Under the pieces are notes generated by a model that made no database searches, was not told where the DNA came from, and saw only the letters and a list, made by a program, of their open reading frames with translations. 64,000 nt of DNA from Saccharothrix sp. NRRL B-16348 (GTDB taxonomy: Bacteria; Actinomycetota; Actinomycetes; Mycobacteriales; Pseudonocardiaceae), in assembly GCF_001280085.1 (NCBI RefSeq), contig NZ_LGED01000203.1:1-64000 (forward strand), in the 5' to 3' direction. Made by a program: the position numbers and the translations under genes. Positions 38,898-49,080 of this stretch are shown piece after piece; the stretch's first letter is position 1; every line of letters starts with the position of its first letter.

Positions 38898-39260
38898 ATG
38901 ATGAAGACGGTAAAGGCGCTGGCGGTGACCGCACTGGGGATCGCGCTCGCGTTCGGCCCGGCGGTCGCCGCCACCGCGGTGCCCGCCACGCCGGACACCG
39001 CGACCATCGCCTCGGCGAGCCCGCGGGCGGAGTACCTGGGCGGGGTGAACCTCTGGGAATTCTGCCGCAAGCTCGGCCACCGCGACGTCACCAACAATTC
39101 CCCGCACACGGTCTACAGCTGGTACTGCATCAGGAACGACGACACGCTCGAAGACATCAACATGTACGCGGCCTGCCAGTGGCAGTACAACAAGCAATGG
39201 GCCAAGCCCGCCTTCTGGGACGAGTACAACGAGTACAGCTGGTACTGCTACCTCGACTGA
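38898..39260 (+). CDS. Small secreted disulfide protein
   Basis: 120 residues. A Sec signal peptide (MMKTVKALAVTALGIALAFG then PAVAATA) precedes a mature part of about 80 residues. It has two similar halves: VNLWEFCRKLGH ... VYSWYCI and INMYAACQWQYNK ... EYSWYCYLD. Each has one Cys near its start and a W-Y-C at its end, so two disulfides are likely. This matches small actinobacterial exported proteins with the D-x-x-x-x-C...Y-x-W-x-C pattern, whose role is not known to me. Codon use is richer in A/T than neighbours. It has a strong promoter and ribosome site, so it is probably abundant. Confidence 0.8.
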   Translation: MMKTVKALAVTALGIALAFGPAVAATAVPATPDTATIASASPRAEYLGGVNLWEFCRKLGHRDVTNNSPHTVYSWYCIRNDDTLEDINMYAACQWQYNKQWAKPAFWDEYNEYSWYCYLD

Positions 39261-39287
39261 CCGAGGCGCATTCGAGAGGCAGGGCCC

Positions 39288-41963
39288 TCAGTGGGCGGCG
39301 GCGTCCCAGGAACGGCCGACGCCCACTGAGACCTCCATCGCCACCGACAACTCGTACGCGCCGCCCATCTGCGCGCGGACCAGCGCCTCGACCTGCTCGC
39401 GCTCGCCCTCGGCGATCTCCAGCACCAGTTCGTCGTGCACCTGGAGCAGCATCCGCGACCGCAGGCCCGACTCCTCCAACGCGCGGAACACGCCGAGCAT
39501 CGCGACCTTGATGATGTCCGCCGCGCTGCCCTGGATCGGCGCGTTCAACGCCATCCGCTCGGCCATCTCCCGGCGCTGCCGGTTGTCGCTGGTCAAGTCG
39601 GGCAGGTAACGCCGGCGGCCGAGGATCGTCTCGGTGTAGCCCTTCTTCCGCGCGTCCTCGACCACCGCGTGCAGGTAGTCGCGCACCCCGCCGAACCGGG
39701 CGAAGTACGCCTCCTTCTGCTCCCGCGCCTCGGCCGCCGAGATCCGCAGCTGCTGCGCCAGCCCGTACTCCGACAGCCCGTACGCCAGCCCGTACGACAT
39801 GGCCTTCACCCGGCGGCGCTGCTCGGCGGTGACCTCCGAGGTCGGCACGGAGAACGCGCGCGACGCGACGAACGTGTGCAGGTCCTCGCCGCTGCGGAAC
39901 GCCTCGATCAGGCCCGCGTCCTCGGACAGGTGCGCCATGATCCGCATCTCGATCTGGCTGTAGTCCGCGGTCATCAGCTCGGCGTAGCCCGGCCCGACCA
40001 CGAACGCCTCGCGGATCCGCCTGCCCTCGTCCGTGCGGATCGGGATGTTCTGCAGGTTCGGGTCGGTGGACGACAGCCGACCGGTCGCCGCGATCGTCTG
40101 GTGGAACGTGGTGTGGATGCGGCCGTCGTCGGCCACCGACTTGAGCAGCCCGTCGACGGTGGACTTCAGCCTGGTCACGTCCCGGTGCGCGAGCAGGTGC
40201 TGCAGGAACGGGTGCTGGGTCGCCTCGAACAGGTTCTGCAGCGCGTCCGCGTCGGTCGTGTACCCGGTCTTGGTCTTCTTCGTCTTCGGCATGTTCAGCT
40301 CGTCGAACAGCACCGTCTGCAGCTGCTTGGGCGAGCCGAGGTTGATCTCCTTGCCGATCACCGAGTACGCGTCCTGCGCGGCCTGCTTCACGCCCGCCGC
40401 GAAGTGCGCCTCCAACGCCGCCAGGTGCTCGGTGTCGATCGCGATGCCGACCGCCTCGACGTCGTCGAGCACCACCATCAGCGGCAGCTCCAGGTTCGCC
40501 AGCAGCTCGCCCTGGCCGGTCGCGACCAGCTCCGCGTCCAGCGCGTCGGCCAGTTCCGCCACCGCGAACGCCCGCACGATCGCCGCCTGCGCGGTCTTCT
40601 GCCGCTCCTCCTCCTCGTCGGCCAGCAGCGACAGCTGCCCGTCGTCGGGCTCCTCGGCCCGCAGCTCGCGCTTGAGGTAGCGCAGCGCCAGGTCGTCCAG
40701 CGCGAACGACCGCTGGCCGGGCCGCACCAGGTAGGCGGCCAGCGCCGTGTCGCTGCTCACGCCGCGCAGCCGCCAGCCGCGCGCCCGCAACGCCCGCAGC
40801 GGCAGCTTCAGGTCGTGCGCCGCCTTGACCACCGACTCGTCGGCCAGCCACGCGGCCAGCGCGTTCTCGTCGGCCTCGGTCAGCGACGCGACCTCCACGT
40901 ACCCGCCCTCGCCGCCGACCGCGGCCAGCGCCAGGCCCTCCAGGTCGCCGCCCGAGGAGCGGAACGCGATGCCGACCCGGCCCGACCGGGCGTGCGCGTC
41001 GAGCCACGCGGCCACGCCGCCGACCTCCACCGCGCCGCCGCGGACCGTGAAGCCCTCCTCGGCCTCCGGCTCGGCGGTGGGCAGGGTCGAGAACAGCCGG
41101 TCCCGCAGCACCCGGAACTCCAGCTCGTCGAACAGCCGGTGCACGGCGTCGCGGTCCCACTGCCTGGCTTCCAGCTCCGCCGGGCCCAGCGGCAGCTCGA
41201 CGTCGCGCACCAGCTCGGTGAGCTGCCGGTTCAGCATGATGTTGGCCAGGTTGGCCCGCAGCGCGTCGCCGACCTTGCCCGGCACCTCGTCGATGTGGTC
41301 GATCAGCCCGTTGAGGGAGCCGAACTGGGTGAGCAGCTTCACGATCGTCTTCGGGCCGACGCCGGGCGTGTTCGGCAGGTTGTCCGACGAGTCGCCGCGC
41401 ACCGCCGCGTAGTCGGCGTACAGCTCGGGCGGCACGCCCTGCTTCTCCAGCACCAGCTCGGGGGTGTACCGGGCCATCTCGGACACGCCCTTGACCGGGT
41501 ACAGCACCGTCACCTTGTCCGTGACCAGCTGCAACGCGTCGCGGTCGCCGGTGCAGATCAGCACCTCGAAGCCGAGCGCCGTGGCCTGCGTGGTGAGCGT
41601 GGCGATCAGGTCGTCGGCCTCGTAGTTGGCCTTGGACAGCACCGGGACGTTCAGCGTGCCCAGCACGTCCTCGATGAGGCTGACCTGGCCGCGGAACTCG
41701 TCCGGTGTCTCGCTGCGACCGGCCTTGTACTCCGCGTAGGCCTCGGTGCGGAACGTCTTGCGCGAGACGTCGAACGCCACCGCGATGTGCGTCGGCTTCT
41801 CGTCCCGCAGCAGGTTGATGAGCATCGACGTGAAGCCGTAGACCGCGTTGGTGGTCTGGCCCGTGCCTGTCTGGAAGTTCTCCTTGGGCAGCGCGAAGAA
41901 GGCGCGGTAGGCCATGGAGTGACCGTCGACCAGCAGCAGGCGGGAGGCTTCTGAAGTGCTCAC
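39288..41963 (-). CDS. polA: DNA polymerase I
   Basis: 891 residues. Residues 1-300 are the 5' nuclease (LLLVDGHSMAYRAFFALP, YEADDLIATLTTQA, GDRDALQLV, and helix-hairpin-helix NTPGVGPKTIVKLL). The middle is a 3'-5' exonuclease-like domain that has lost its usual acidic motif, as in other actinobacteria. Residues ~500-891 are the polymerase: motif A MTADYSQIEMRIMAHLSED, the O helix RRVKAMSYGLAYGLSEYGL and motif C LLQVHDELVLEI. It fills gaps in excision repair and removes Okazaki primers. GTG start, TAGACT 6 nt upstream (leaderless). Confidence 0.97.
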   Translation of the reverse strand: MSTSEASRLLLVDGHSMAYRAFFALPKENFQTGTGQTTNAVYGFTSMLINLLRDEKPTHIAVAFDVSRKTFRTEAYAEYKAGRSETPDEFRGQVSLIEDVLGTLNVPVLSKANYEADDLIATLTTQATALGFEVLICTGDRDALQLVTDKVTVLYPVKGVSEMARYTPELVLEKQGVPPELYADYAAVRGDSSDNLPNTPGVGPKTIVKLLTQFGSLNGLIDHIDEVPGKVGDALRANLANIMLNRQLTELVRDVELPLGPAELEARQWDRDAVHRLFDELEFRVLRDRLFSTLPTAEPEAEEGFTVRGGAVEVGGVAAWLDAHARSGRVGIAFRSSGGDLEGLALAAVGGEGGYVEVASLTEADENALAAWLADESVVKAAHDLKLPLRALRARGWRLRGVSSDTALAAYLVRPGQRSFALDDLALRYLKRELRAEEPDDGQLSLLADEEEERQKTAQAAIVRAFAVAELADALDAELVATGQGELLANLELPLMVVLDDVEAVGIAIDTEHLAALEAHFAAGVKQAAQDAYSVIGKEINLGSPKQLQTVLFDELNMPKTKKTKTGYTTDADALQNLFEATQHPFLQHLLAHRDVTRLKSTVDGLLKSVADDGRIHTTFHQTIAATGRLSSTDPNLQNIPIRTDEGRRIREAFVVGPGYAELMTADYSQIEMRIMAHLSEDAGLIEAFRSGEDLHTFVASRAFSVPTSEVTAEQRRRVKAMSYGLAYGLSEYGLAQQLRISAAEAREQKEAYFARFGGVRDYLHAVVEDARKKGYTETILGRRRYLPDLTSDNRQRREMAERMALNAPIQGSAADIIKVAMLGVFRALEESGLRSRMLLQVHDELVLEIAEGEREQVEALVRAQMGGAYELSVAMEVSVGVGRSWDAAAH

Positions 41964-42014
41964 GGCCCGAGTCTAGGGTGAGGGTCCGACAGCGCCGCAC
42001 CGACTGGAGAACAC

Positions 42015-42437
42015 GTGACGCCAGCACCCGAGGACATCCCCGGCGCCGACCAGGCCGCCGCCCACGAGCAGCTCACCTCGAAGCTCGGCATCGAGATCAC
42101 CCGATGGGATGCCGACCGGCTGGTCGGGACGATGCCGGTGAAGGGCAACCGCCAGCCGTACGGGCTGCTGCACGGCGGCGCGAACGCGGCGCTGGCGGAG
42201 ACGCTCGGCTCGGTCGCGGCGGCCATGCACGCGGCGCCGGAGCGGCTGGCCGTGGGCCTGGAGCTGTCGTGCACGCACCACCGGGCCGTCGCCGAGGGCA
42301 TCGTCACGGGGGTGTGCACGCCGATCCACCGCGGGCGCAGCACCGCCACCTACGAGATCGTGATCACCGACGAGGAAGGCAGGCGCGCCTGCACGGCCCG
42401 GCTGACGTGCTTCCTCAAGGATGCCCCGAAAGGGTGA
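42015..42437 (+). CDS. PaaI-type hotdog-fold thioesterase
   Basis: 140 residues. The hotdog signature is QPYGLLHGGANAALAETLGS (about 49-68), with H-G-G and the catalytic acid position in A-E-T, followed by VGLELSCTHHRAVAEGIVTG. It hydrolyses acyl-CoA or aryl-CoA thioesters. GTG 42015 is supported by TGGAGA 4 nt upstream. It is divergent from polA and followed by a lipoprotein gene on the same strand. Confidence 0.88.
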   Translation: MTPAPEDIPGADQAAAHEQLTSKLGIEITRWDADRLVGTMPVKGNRQPYGLLHGGANAALAETLGSVAAAMHAAPERLAVGLELSCTHHRAVAEGIVTGVCTPIHRGRSTATYEIVITDEEGRRACTARLTCFLKDAPKG

Positions 42438-42517
42438 ACGTGCCGGTTGGGTCACCCGGAGGTGTGCAAGGCCGGGTGACCGAGGGTATGCAAGCAGTGG
42501 TGAGGCGGAGGTGGGGC

Positions 42518-43072
42518 GTGCGGCGCGTGCTGGTGATGATGGCCGTGGTGCTGGCGGCGGCCGGGTGCGGTGACACCCCGGTCGTGGCGGGGCCGGAGAC
42601 CACGGCGTCCGCGGCGGCGACCTACCCGGTGCCCCCGCAGACGGTGCGGCCCGACGAGAAGCCGCTCAAGATCCCCACCACCGCGGACGGCGACACGGCG
42701 TTCACGCTGGTCGGCCTGACCACGGGGGTGGAGACGCTGATCGGCAGCCACGCCGAGTTCCACGCCAAGGGCCAGTTCGTGCGGATCCGGATGAGCGTGA
42801 TCAACAACGGGCGCAGCAGCGTGTCGTTCGACGCGCGCCGGCACGTGCTGATCGACGACCGCGAGGCCGAATACACCGTGGACACGCAGGCCATGACCAT
42901 CAAGCGGCAGCCGGAGACGATCGACCTCGGCGCGAACGTCCGCCTGGAGTACGACGTCTACTACGACCTGCCCGAGGACGCGAAGCCGCAGGCCCTGCGC
43001 GTGTACGGCGGGCCGACGCTGACCGACCTGAAGGACGAGTCGAGCACCGAGATCCCGCTGGCCCAGCCCTGA
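42518..43072 (+). CDS. Lipoprotein, DUF4352-like immunoglobulin fold
   Basis: 184 residues. MRRVLVMMAVVLAAAGC is a complete lipoprotein signal peptide with lipobox A-A-G-C, Cys17. After a Thr/Ala/Pro-rich linker, FVRIRMSVINNGRSSVSFDA and IDLGANVRLEYDVYYDLPED fit the beta-sandwich pattern of DUF4352/telomeric-repeat-binding-like extracellular domains (a conserved F/V-x-x-N-G). GTG 42518 is chosen because GGAGGT ends 5 nt upstream; frames from 42488 or 42476 would add an unlikely Arg-rich extension. Function unknown. Confidence 0.75.
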   Translation: MRRVLVMMAVVLAAAGCGDTPVVAGPETTASAAATYPVPPQTVRPDEKPLKIPTTADGDTAFTLVGLTTGVETLIGSHAEFHAKGQFVRIRMSVINNGRSSVSFDARRHVLIDDREAEYTVDTQAMTIKRQPETIDLGANVRLEYDVYYDLPEDAKPQALRVYGGPTLTDLKDESSTEIPLAQP

Positions 43073-43096
43073 CGGCCGGGCCGGCGGGTCTCCGGC

Positions 43097-43801
43097 TCAG
43101 TGCCCGCCGAGGTACGCCGCGCGCACCTGGGGGTCGTCCAGCAGCTCCGGACCGGGCGCGCTCTTCACGACCCGGCCGGTCTCCAGCACGTACGCGCGGT
43201 GGGAGAGCTTCAGCGCCTGCTGCGCGTTCTGCTCGACCAGCAGCACGGTCGTGCCGCGCTTGTTGATCTCCTTGATGATCTCGAAGATCTGCGCGATGAG
43301 CATGGGCGCGAGGCCCATCGACGGCTCGTCGAGCAGGAGCACCTTCGGCTTGGTCATCAGCGCCCGGCCGATGGCGATCATCTGCTGCTCGCCGCCGGAC
43401 ATGGTGCCGCCGAACTGGCTCTTGCGCTCCGCGAGCCGCGGGAACAGCTCGTAGACCTCGGCCAGGTCGGCGTCGAGCGCGTCCTTGCGGGTGAAGGCGC
43501 CCATCAGCAGGTTCTCCTGCACCGTCATGCCGGGGAACACACCGCGGCCTTCCGGTGACTGGCCGATGCCCGCCACGACCCGCTTGTGGCCGGGCATCTT
43601 GGAGATGTCCTGGCCGTTGAACAGCACCTGGCCGCTGGTCAGGGGGCGCAACCCGGAGATGGTCTTCAGCGTGGTCGTCTTGCCCGCGCCGTTGGCGCCG
43701 ATGAGCGAGACGATCTCACCGTCCTCGACCTGCAGGCTGATGCCCTTGATCGCGGCGATCTTGCCGTAGTGGACGTGGATGTCCTTGAGCTCAAGAAGCA
43801 T
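43097..43801 (-). CDS. livF: Branched-chain amino acid ABC transporter ATPase
   Basis: 234 residues, standard LivF. Walker A GANGAGKTTTLKTISGL, the LivF-specific VVAGIGQSPEGRGVFPGMTV, signature MSGGEQQMIAIGRALM, Walker B VLLLDEPSMGLAP and H-loop position VEQN (His replaced by Gln-Asn as usual in LivF). It powers uptake of Leu, Ile and Val or related substrates together with LivG. It overlaps livG by 11 nt and is the last gene of livKHMGF. Confidence 0.95.
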   Translation of the reverse strand: MLLELKDIHVHYGKIAAIKGISLQVEDGEIVSLIGANGAGKTTTLKTISGLRPLTSGQVLFNGQDISKMPGHKRVVAGIGQSPEGRGVFPGMTVQENLLMGAFTRKDALDADLAEVYELFPRLAERKSQFGGTMSGGEQQMIAIGRALMTKPKVLLLDEPSMGLAPMLIAQIFEIIKEINKRGTTVLLVEQNAQQALKLSHRAYVLETGRVVKSAPGPELLDDPQVRAAYLGGH

Positions 43802-44563
43802 CTTCGGACACCCCCAGGTACGCCTCGATGACCTTCGGGTTGTTCTGCACCTCTTGCGGGAGCCCTTCTGCGATCAGCTGGCCGAAGTCCAGCACCGCCA
43901 CGCGGTCGCTGACGCCCATGACCAGGCTCATGTCGTGCTCGATCAGCAGCACGGTCCGGCCGCTGTCGCGGATCTTGCGGATCAGCGCCTGCAGCGATTC
44001 CTTCTCGGCCGGGTTCATGCCGGCCGCGGGCTCGTCCAGCAGCAGCAGCTTCGGGTCCGTGGCCAGCGCGCGGGCGATCTCGAGCCGCCGCTGGTCGCCG
44101 TAGGGCAGGTTCTTCGCGGTCTCGGTCATCCGGCCGGGGATGCCGACGAAGTCGAGCAGCTCCCGGGCCAGCTCACGGCCGCGCTTCTCCTCCTTGCGGT
44201 GCCAGGGCAGGCCGAGCGTGGCGCCGATCGCACCGGTCTTGTGGTGCGCGTCCGCGCCGACCATCACGTTCTCCAGCGCCGACATGTTGTGGAACAGCCG
44301 GATGTTCTGGAACGTGCGGGCGATGCCCTGCTTGGTGATCTTGAACCGCTTGGTGCCGTCGAGCCGGGCGCCGTTGAACAGCACCTGGCCCTCGGTGGGC
44401 TGGTAGACGCCGGTGACCACGTTGAACACGGTGGTCTTGCCCGCGCCGTTGGGCCCGATCAGGGCAAAGATCTCGCCCTGGCCGACGCTGATCTTCGCTT
44501 CGCGGAGCGCGACCACGCCGCCGAAGCGCATGGTCACGTTGTCCAGCTGAAGGACGGGAGTGC

Positions 44564-44567
<4 letters not shown>
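43791..44567 (-). CDS. livG: Branched-chain amino acid ABC transporter ATPase
   Basis: 258 residues, standard LivG. Walker A GPNGAGKTTVFNVVTGVYQP, GIARTFQNIRLFHNMSALEN (LivG-type Q-loop), LPYGDQRRLEIARALATDPK as signature, Walker B LLLDEPAAGMNP and H-loop LIEHDM. The GTG start overlaps the livM stop by 4 nt, and the 3' end overlaps livF by 11 nt, so stoichiometry is set by translational coupling. Confidence 0.95.
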
Positions 44568-45723
<1,156 letters not shown>

Positions 45724-45727
<4 letters not shown>

Positions 45728-46686
45728 GCGCGGGCCTTCTGCAGGGATTCGCCGAGGATGCCGGTCGGGCGGAACATCAGCACGATCACCAGCACGGTGA
45801 ACGCGATCACGTCCTTCCACTCCGAACCCAGGAAGATCGCGCCCCAGTTCTCGATGAGGCCGAGCACGATACCGCCGAGCAGCGCGCCGCGCAGGTTGCC
45901 GATACCGCCGAGCACCGCCGCCGTGAACGCCTTGATGCCGAGCACGAAACCGACGTTGAAGACGGTGTTCTCGAACTCCATCAAATACAGCGCGCCCGCG
46001 ACGCCCGCCATCGCGCCACCGAGCAGGAACGTGACCCGCACGATGTTGTCGATGCTGACGCCCATGAGCACCGCGGCTTCGGGGTCCTGGGCGGTGGCGC
46101 GGATGCCGCGACCGATCTTGGTCTTGTTCACCAGCCGGTCCAGCGCGATCATCATGATGACCGCGGCGACCACGACGATGATGTGGTCGGTGCGCACCGC
46201 CGCGTTGCCGATGGTGAACACCGTGTCGCGGTCGACGATGCGCGGCGCGGACTGCTGGTTGCGCCCCGCGTTGCCGGTCAGCCAGGGAATGATGACCAGC
46301 GCGAACAGTTCCTGGAGGAACAGCGACGCGCCGATCGCGGAGATGAGCGCGGTGAGCCTGGTCGCGCCCTTGCGGCGCAGCGGCCGGTAGGCCACCACCT
46401 CCAGCAGCATCGCGGCGCCGCCGGAGATCGCCGCGGACGCCACGATGATCAACAGCATCACGCCGAACAGGGCGAACCCGGTCAGCGGCGACGCGGGCGC
46501 GATCGCCGTGATCACCACGAGCGACGTGAACGTGCCGATCATGAAGATCTCGGAGTGCGCGAAGTTGATCAGACGCAGCACGCCGTAGACCATCGTGTAG
46601 CCGAGGGCGATGAGCGCGTAGATGGAGCCGAACACCAGTCCGCCCACCGTGCTGGGCAGGAACTGGTTGAGGAAATCATCAAGCAT
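45724..46686 (-). CDS. livH: Branched-chain amino acid ABC transporter permease
   Basis: 320 residues, typical LivH with eight or so helices: STVGGLVFGSIYALIALGYT, MVYGVLRLINFAHSEIFMIG and the coupling segment KIGRGIRATAQDPEAAVLMG, then AVLGGIGNLRGALLGGIVLG. It pairs with LivM to form the membrane channel. It starts 128 nt after livK, across a strong hairpin, so it is probably made in smaller amounts than the binding protein. Confidence 0.95.
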
Positions 46687-46737
46687 GACAGGTTTGCCTC
46701 ACGAGACGGGCGGGGAGAGAAACTTCGCCAAAGTGGT

Positions 46738-46778
46738 GGGGAGCGGGAGCTGTCGTACCCACGACACTCCCGCTCCCC
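46738..46778 (-). terminator. Long hairpin between livK and livH (partial terminator/processing site)
   Basis: GGGGAGCGGGAG (46738-46749) pairs with CTCCCGCTCCCC (46767-46778), and TGTCGT (46751-46756) with ACGACA (46761-46766) around an ACCC loop. The stem is 18 bp with one bulged base. No U-run follows on the minus strand, so it may act as a weak terminator or as a 3' stabiliser that keeps livK message above livHMGF. Confidence 0.7.
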
Positions 46779-46814
46779 AGCGCGCTAGCTTGCTTGCCTG
46801 ATCCGTCCCGCAGA

Positions 46815-47990
46815 TCAGCCTTCCAGCTTCGCTTCCTCCGCCGGACCCAACAGCTTCACCTTGCCGTCGACGACCTGGTAGATGAAGATCGCGTTGTTCT
46901 CCGGCTCACCGTTCGCCTTGAACTTGAGCGGCTTGGAGACGCCCTCGAAGCTGACGGTCTTCAGGAACTCGTTGATCTTCTCACCGGTGGTGTTGCCCGC
47001 CTCGACGGCCTTGATGAACGACGTCGCGGCGTCGTAGCCCTCGGTCGCATAGATGGCCGGGTCGACGTTGGCGCTCTTCTTGTAGTTCTCGAAGAACGTC
47101 TTCAGCGCGCCGGTCACGTCGGGCGTCGGGATGTTGCACGGGCAGGCGAGGACGGCGCCCTCGGCGGCCGCGGTGCCCGCACCCGTGACGAGCTGCTGGT
47201 CGAGCGAGCCGTCACCGGAGGCGAACGTGGCCTTGACCCCGCCGTCGCGCAGCTGCTTGAGCAGCCGGCCGGCCTGCGCGTAGTAACCACCGAAGACGAT
47301 CACGTCGGGGTTCGACGCGGCGACCTTCGTGACCGTGGACGAGTAGTCGGACGCGTCCTTGGAGAACTTGTCGGTCTCGACCGCCACGTTCGAGTCCTTG
47401 AACGACTTGGCGACCGCGTCGGCCAGGCCGACGCTGTACTCCTGGTCGTCGGACAGGACGAACGCCTTCTTCGGGCTCTTCGCCTTCACCAGGAATTCGG
47501 CGATGCCGGGGCCCTGGTCGGCGTCGTTCGCCACGACGCGGTGCCAGTAGGTCCAGCCGTTCTGGGCCAGACCGGGGTTCGTGGCCGACGGCGAGACGCT
47601 GGGGATCTTGCCCTCTTCCAGCTGGCCGCCGATGGCCTTGGACTCACCGGAGAAGGCCGGGCCGATGAGGGCCACGATCTTGTCCTGCGTGATGGCCTTC
47701 GTGATCAACGAGGTGGCCTGGTCCGCCTTGCCCTGGCTGTCGTACTGCACCAGCTCGATCTTGACCTTGGGGTTCTTGGCGTTGTACTCGTTGACCGCCA
47801 TCACCGCGCCGTTCCGGGGCGGGATCACGATCGCCGCGTTCTCACCGGTGAGGTCACCCATGAACCCGATCTTGACCGAGGTGACGTCGCCACCAGCATC
47901 GCCACCGCCGCCGCCTCCGGCACAAGCCGCGAGCACCAGCGACGAAGCCGCCGCCAGCGCCAGAACTCGGCCGAGTCGTGCTCCTGACAC
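46815..47990 (-). CDS. livK: Branched-chain amino acid ABC transporter substrate-binding lipoprotein
   Basis: 391 residues. VLALAAASSLVLAACAGG is a lipoprotein signal (lipobox L-A-A-C), followed by a Gly-rich linker. The type I periplasmic-binding fold shows KIGFMGDLTGENAAIVIPPR, ALIGPAFSGESKAIGGQLEE, PSVSPSATNPGL and FVLSDDQEYSVGLADAVAKS. It captures branched-chain or similar amino acids outside the membrane and passes them to LivHM. GTG 47990 is preferred because GGGAGG lies 7 nt upstream; ATGs at 48005 and beyond would precede that site. Confidence 0.93.
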   Translation of the reverse strand: MSGARLGRVLALAAASSLVLAACAGGGGGGDAGGDVTSVKIGFMGDLTGENAAIVIPPRNGAVMAVNEYNAKNPKVKIELVQYDSQGKADQATSLITKAITQDKIVALIGPAFSGESKAIGGQLEEGKIPSVSPSATNPGLAQNGWTYWHRVVANDADQGPGIAEFLVKAKSPKKAFVLSDDQEYSVGLADAVAKSFKDSNVAVETDKFSKDASDYSSTVTKVAASNPDVIVFGGYYAQAGRLLKQLRDGGVKATFASGDGSLDQQLVTGAGTAAAEGAVLACPCNIPTPDVTGALKTFFENYKKSANVDPAIYATEGYDAATSFIKAVEAGNTTGEKINEFLKTVSFEGVSKPLKFKANGEPENNAIFIYQVVDGKVKLLGPAEEAKLEG

Positions 47991-48157
47991 CGGAATACCT
48001 CCCATGACACCAACCATCCCGCCGGTAGGCGGAGCCCTCACACGAGGGCGTGGGTTAGGGAGGGAACGTAGCTTCAGTTGAGTTCGCTGAACAGGTGGTC
48101 TTACTGCTCTGTGTCCACATCGTGACGGTAGTCACCGGAAAATGCCCCGATGTTAAC

Positions 48158-48179
48158 CACCTCAAATCCAGCTCAAATC
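48158..48179 (-). promoter_or_regulatory. Direct repeat upstream of livK
   Basis: On the minus strand GATTTGAGCTG is followed at once by GATTTGAGGTG, an 11-bp direct repeat (one helical turn) with one mismatch. It lies about 170 nt before the livK start, next to TTAACA. It could bind a regulator on one face of the DNA. The remainder of 47991-48268 shows no gene. Confidence 0.5.
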
Positions 48180-48268
48180 GCCGCAGGTCACAAGGTCAAT
48201 GCGGGCAGTAACCAAGAATGACCTGACGGTCTGTCCGATACTCGAACGTGTATCACTCGCGGGGATAG

Positions 48269-48874
48269 TCACCCGAAGTTTTCGATGACGGCTTCGGCCA
48301 CGGCCTTCATGGTGGTACGGCGATCCATCGCGGTGCGCTGCACCCACCGGAATGCCTCGGGCTCCGACAGACCCTGCTTGGTCATCAGCAATCCCTTGGC
48401 GCGTTCGACGACCTTGCGCGTCTCCAGCCGCTCGGTGAGCCCGGCGACCTCGTTCTCCAGCGCCTGCAACTCCGCGAACCGGCTCATCGCCAACTCGATC
48501 GCGGGCACCAGGTCGCGCTTGGCGAACGGCTTGACCAGGTAGGCCATGGCGCCCGCGTCACGCGCGCGTTCCACCAGGTCCCGCTGGCTGAACGCGGTGA
48601 GGATCACGACCGGCGCGATGCGCTTGCCCGCGATCACCGACGCGGCCTCGATGCCGTCGACCTTGGGCATCTTCACGTCCATGATGACCAGGTCGGGCCG
48701 CAGCTCGGTGGCCAGCGTGACCGCCTCGTCGCCGTCGGCGGCCTGCCCGGCCACCTCGTACCCTTCCTCGCGCAGCATCTCGACCAGGTCGAGGCGGATG
48801 AGGGCTTCGTCCTCGGCCACGAGCACGCGCCGGGGCGCGACCTCGGGCTGGGCCTCGGCAGCCTGATGGGTCAC
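48269..48874 (-). CDS. pdtaR: ANTAR-domain response regulator
   Basis: 201 residues. The receiver domain has VLVAEDEALIRLDLVEMLRE (acid pocket), phospho-acceptor VIMDVKMPKVDGIEA (about residue 67), VILTAFSQ and AYLVKPFAKRDL. The C-terminal ANTAR domain reads RKVVERAKGLLMTKQGLSEP and EAFRWVQRTAMDRRTTMKAV. ANTAR proteins bind paired hexaloop stem-loops in mRNA leaders and prevent termination. M. tuberculosis PdtaR (Rv1626) is close in length and lies near polA, as here. AGGAGG precedes the GTG start by 6 nt. The partner kinase PdtaS is not in the window. Confidence 0.93.
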   Translation of the reverse strand: MTHQAAEAQPEVAPRRVLVAEDEALIRLDLVEMLREEGYEVAGQAADGDEAVTLATELRPDLVIMDVKMPKVDGIEAASVIAGKRIAPVVILTAFSQRDLVERARDAGAMAYLVKPFAKRDLVPAIELAMSRFAELQALENEVAGLTERLETRKVVERAKGLLMTKQGLSEPEAFRWVQRTAMDRRTTMKAVAEAVIENFG

Positions 48875-49080
48875 CGGGGTCCTCCTGACACTCTGACGGC
48901 GGCTCGACGCGGTCGCGTCGGACGAAACCGCAGTCTACCGGCGTGCACCGCCCGGTCCGCGCGGTTGGGCCGTGATCACGGCCACCGGCGACGACTTCGT
49001 CGGTTCGGCCCCCTCCGCTCGACCGAACGCCGTGGGTGAACACCTCCCCGGGCAGGTGTCACCCGCCCGGGGAGGTCCGC

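Noticed and set aside
39435..41954. Very long open frame opposite polA on the plus strand (839 codons)
   Set aside because: Antisense frame created by high GC third-position bias; His/Val/Arg/Gln-rich translation with no domain. polA is certain on the other strand.
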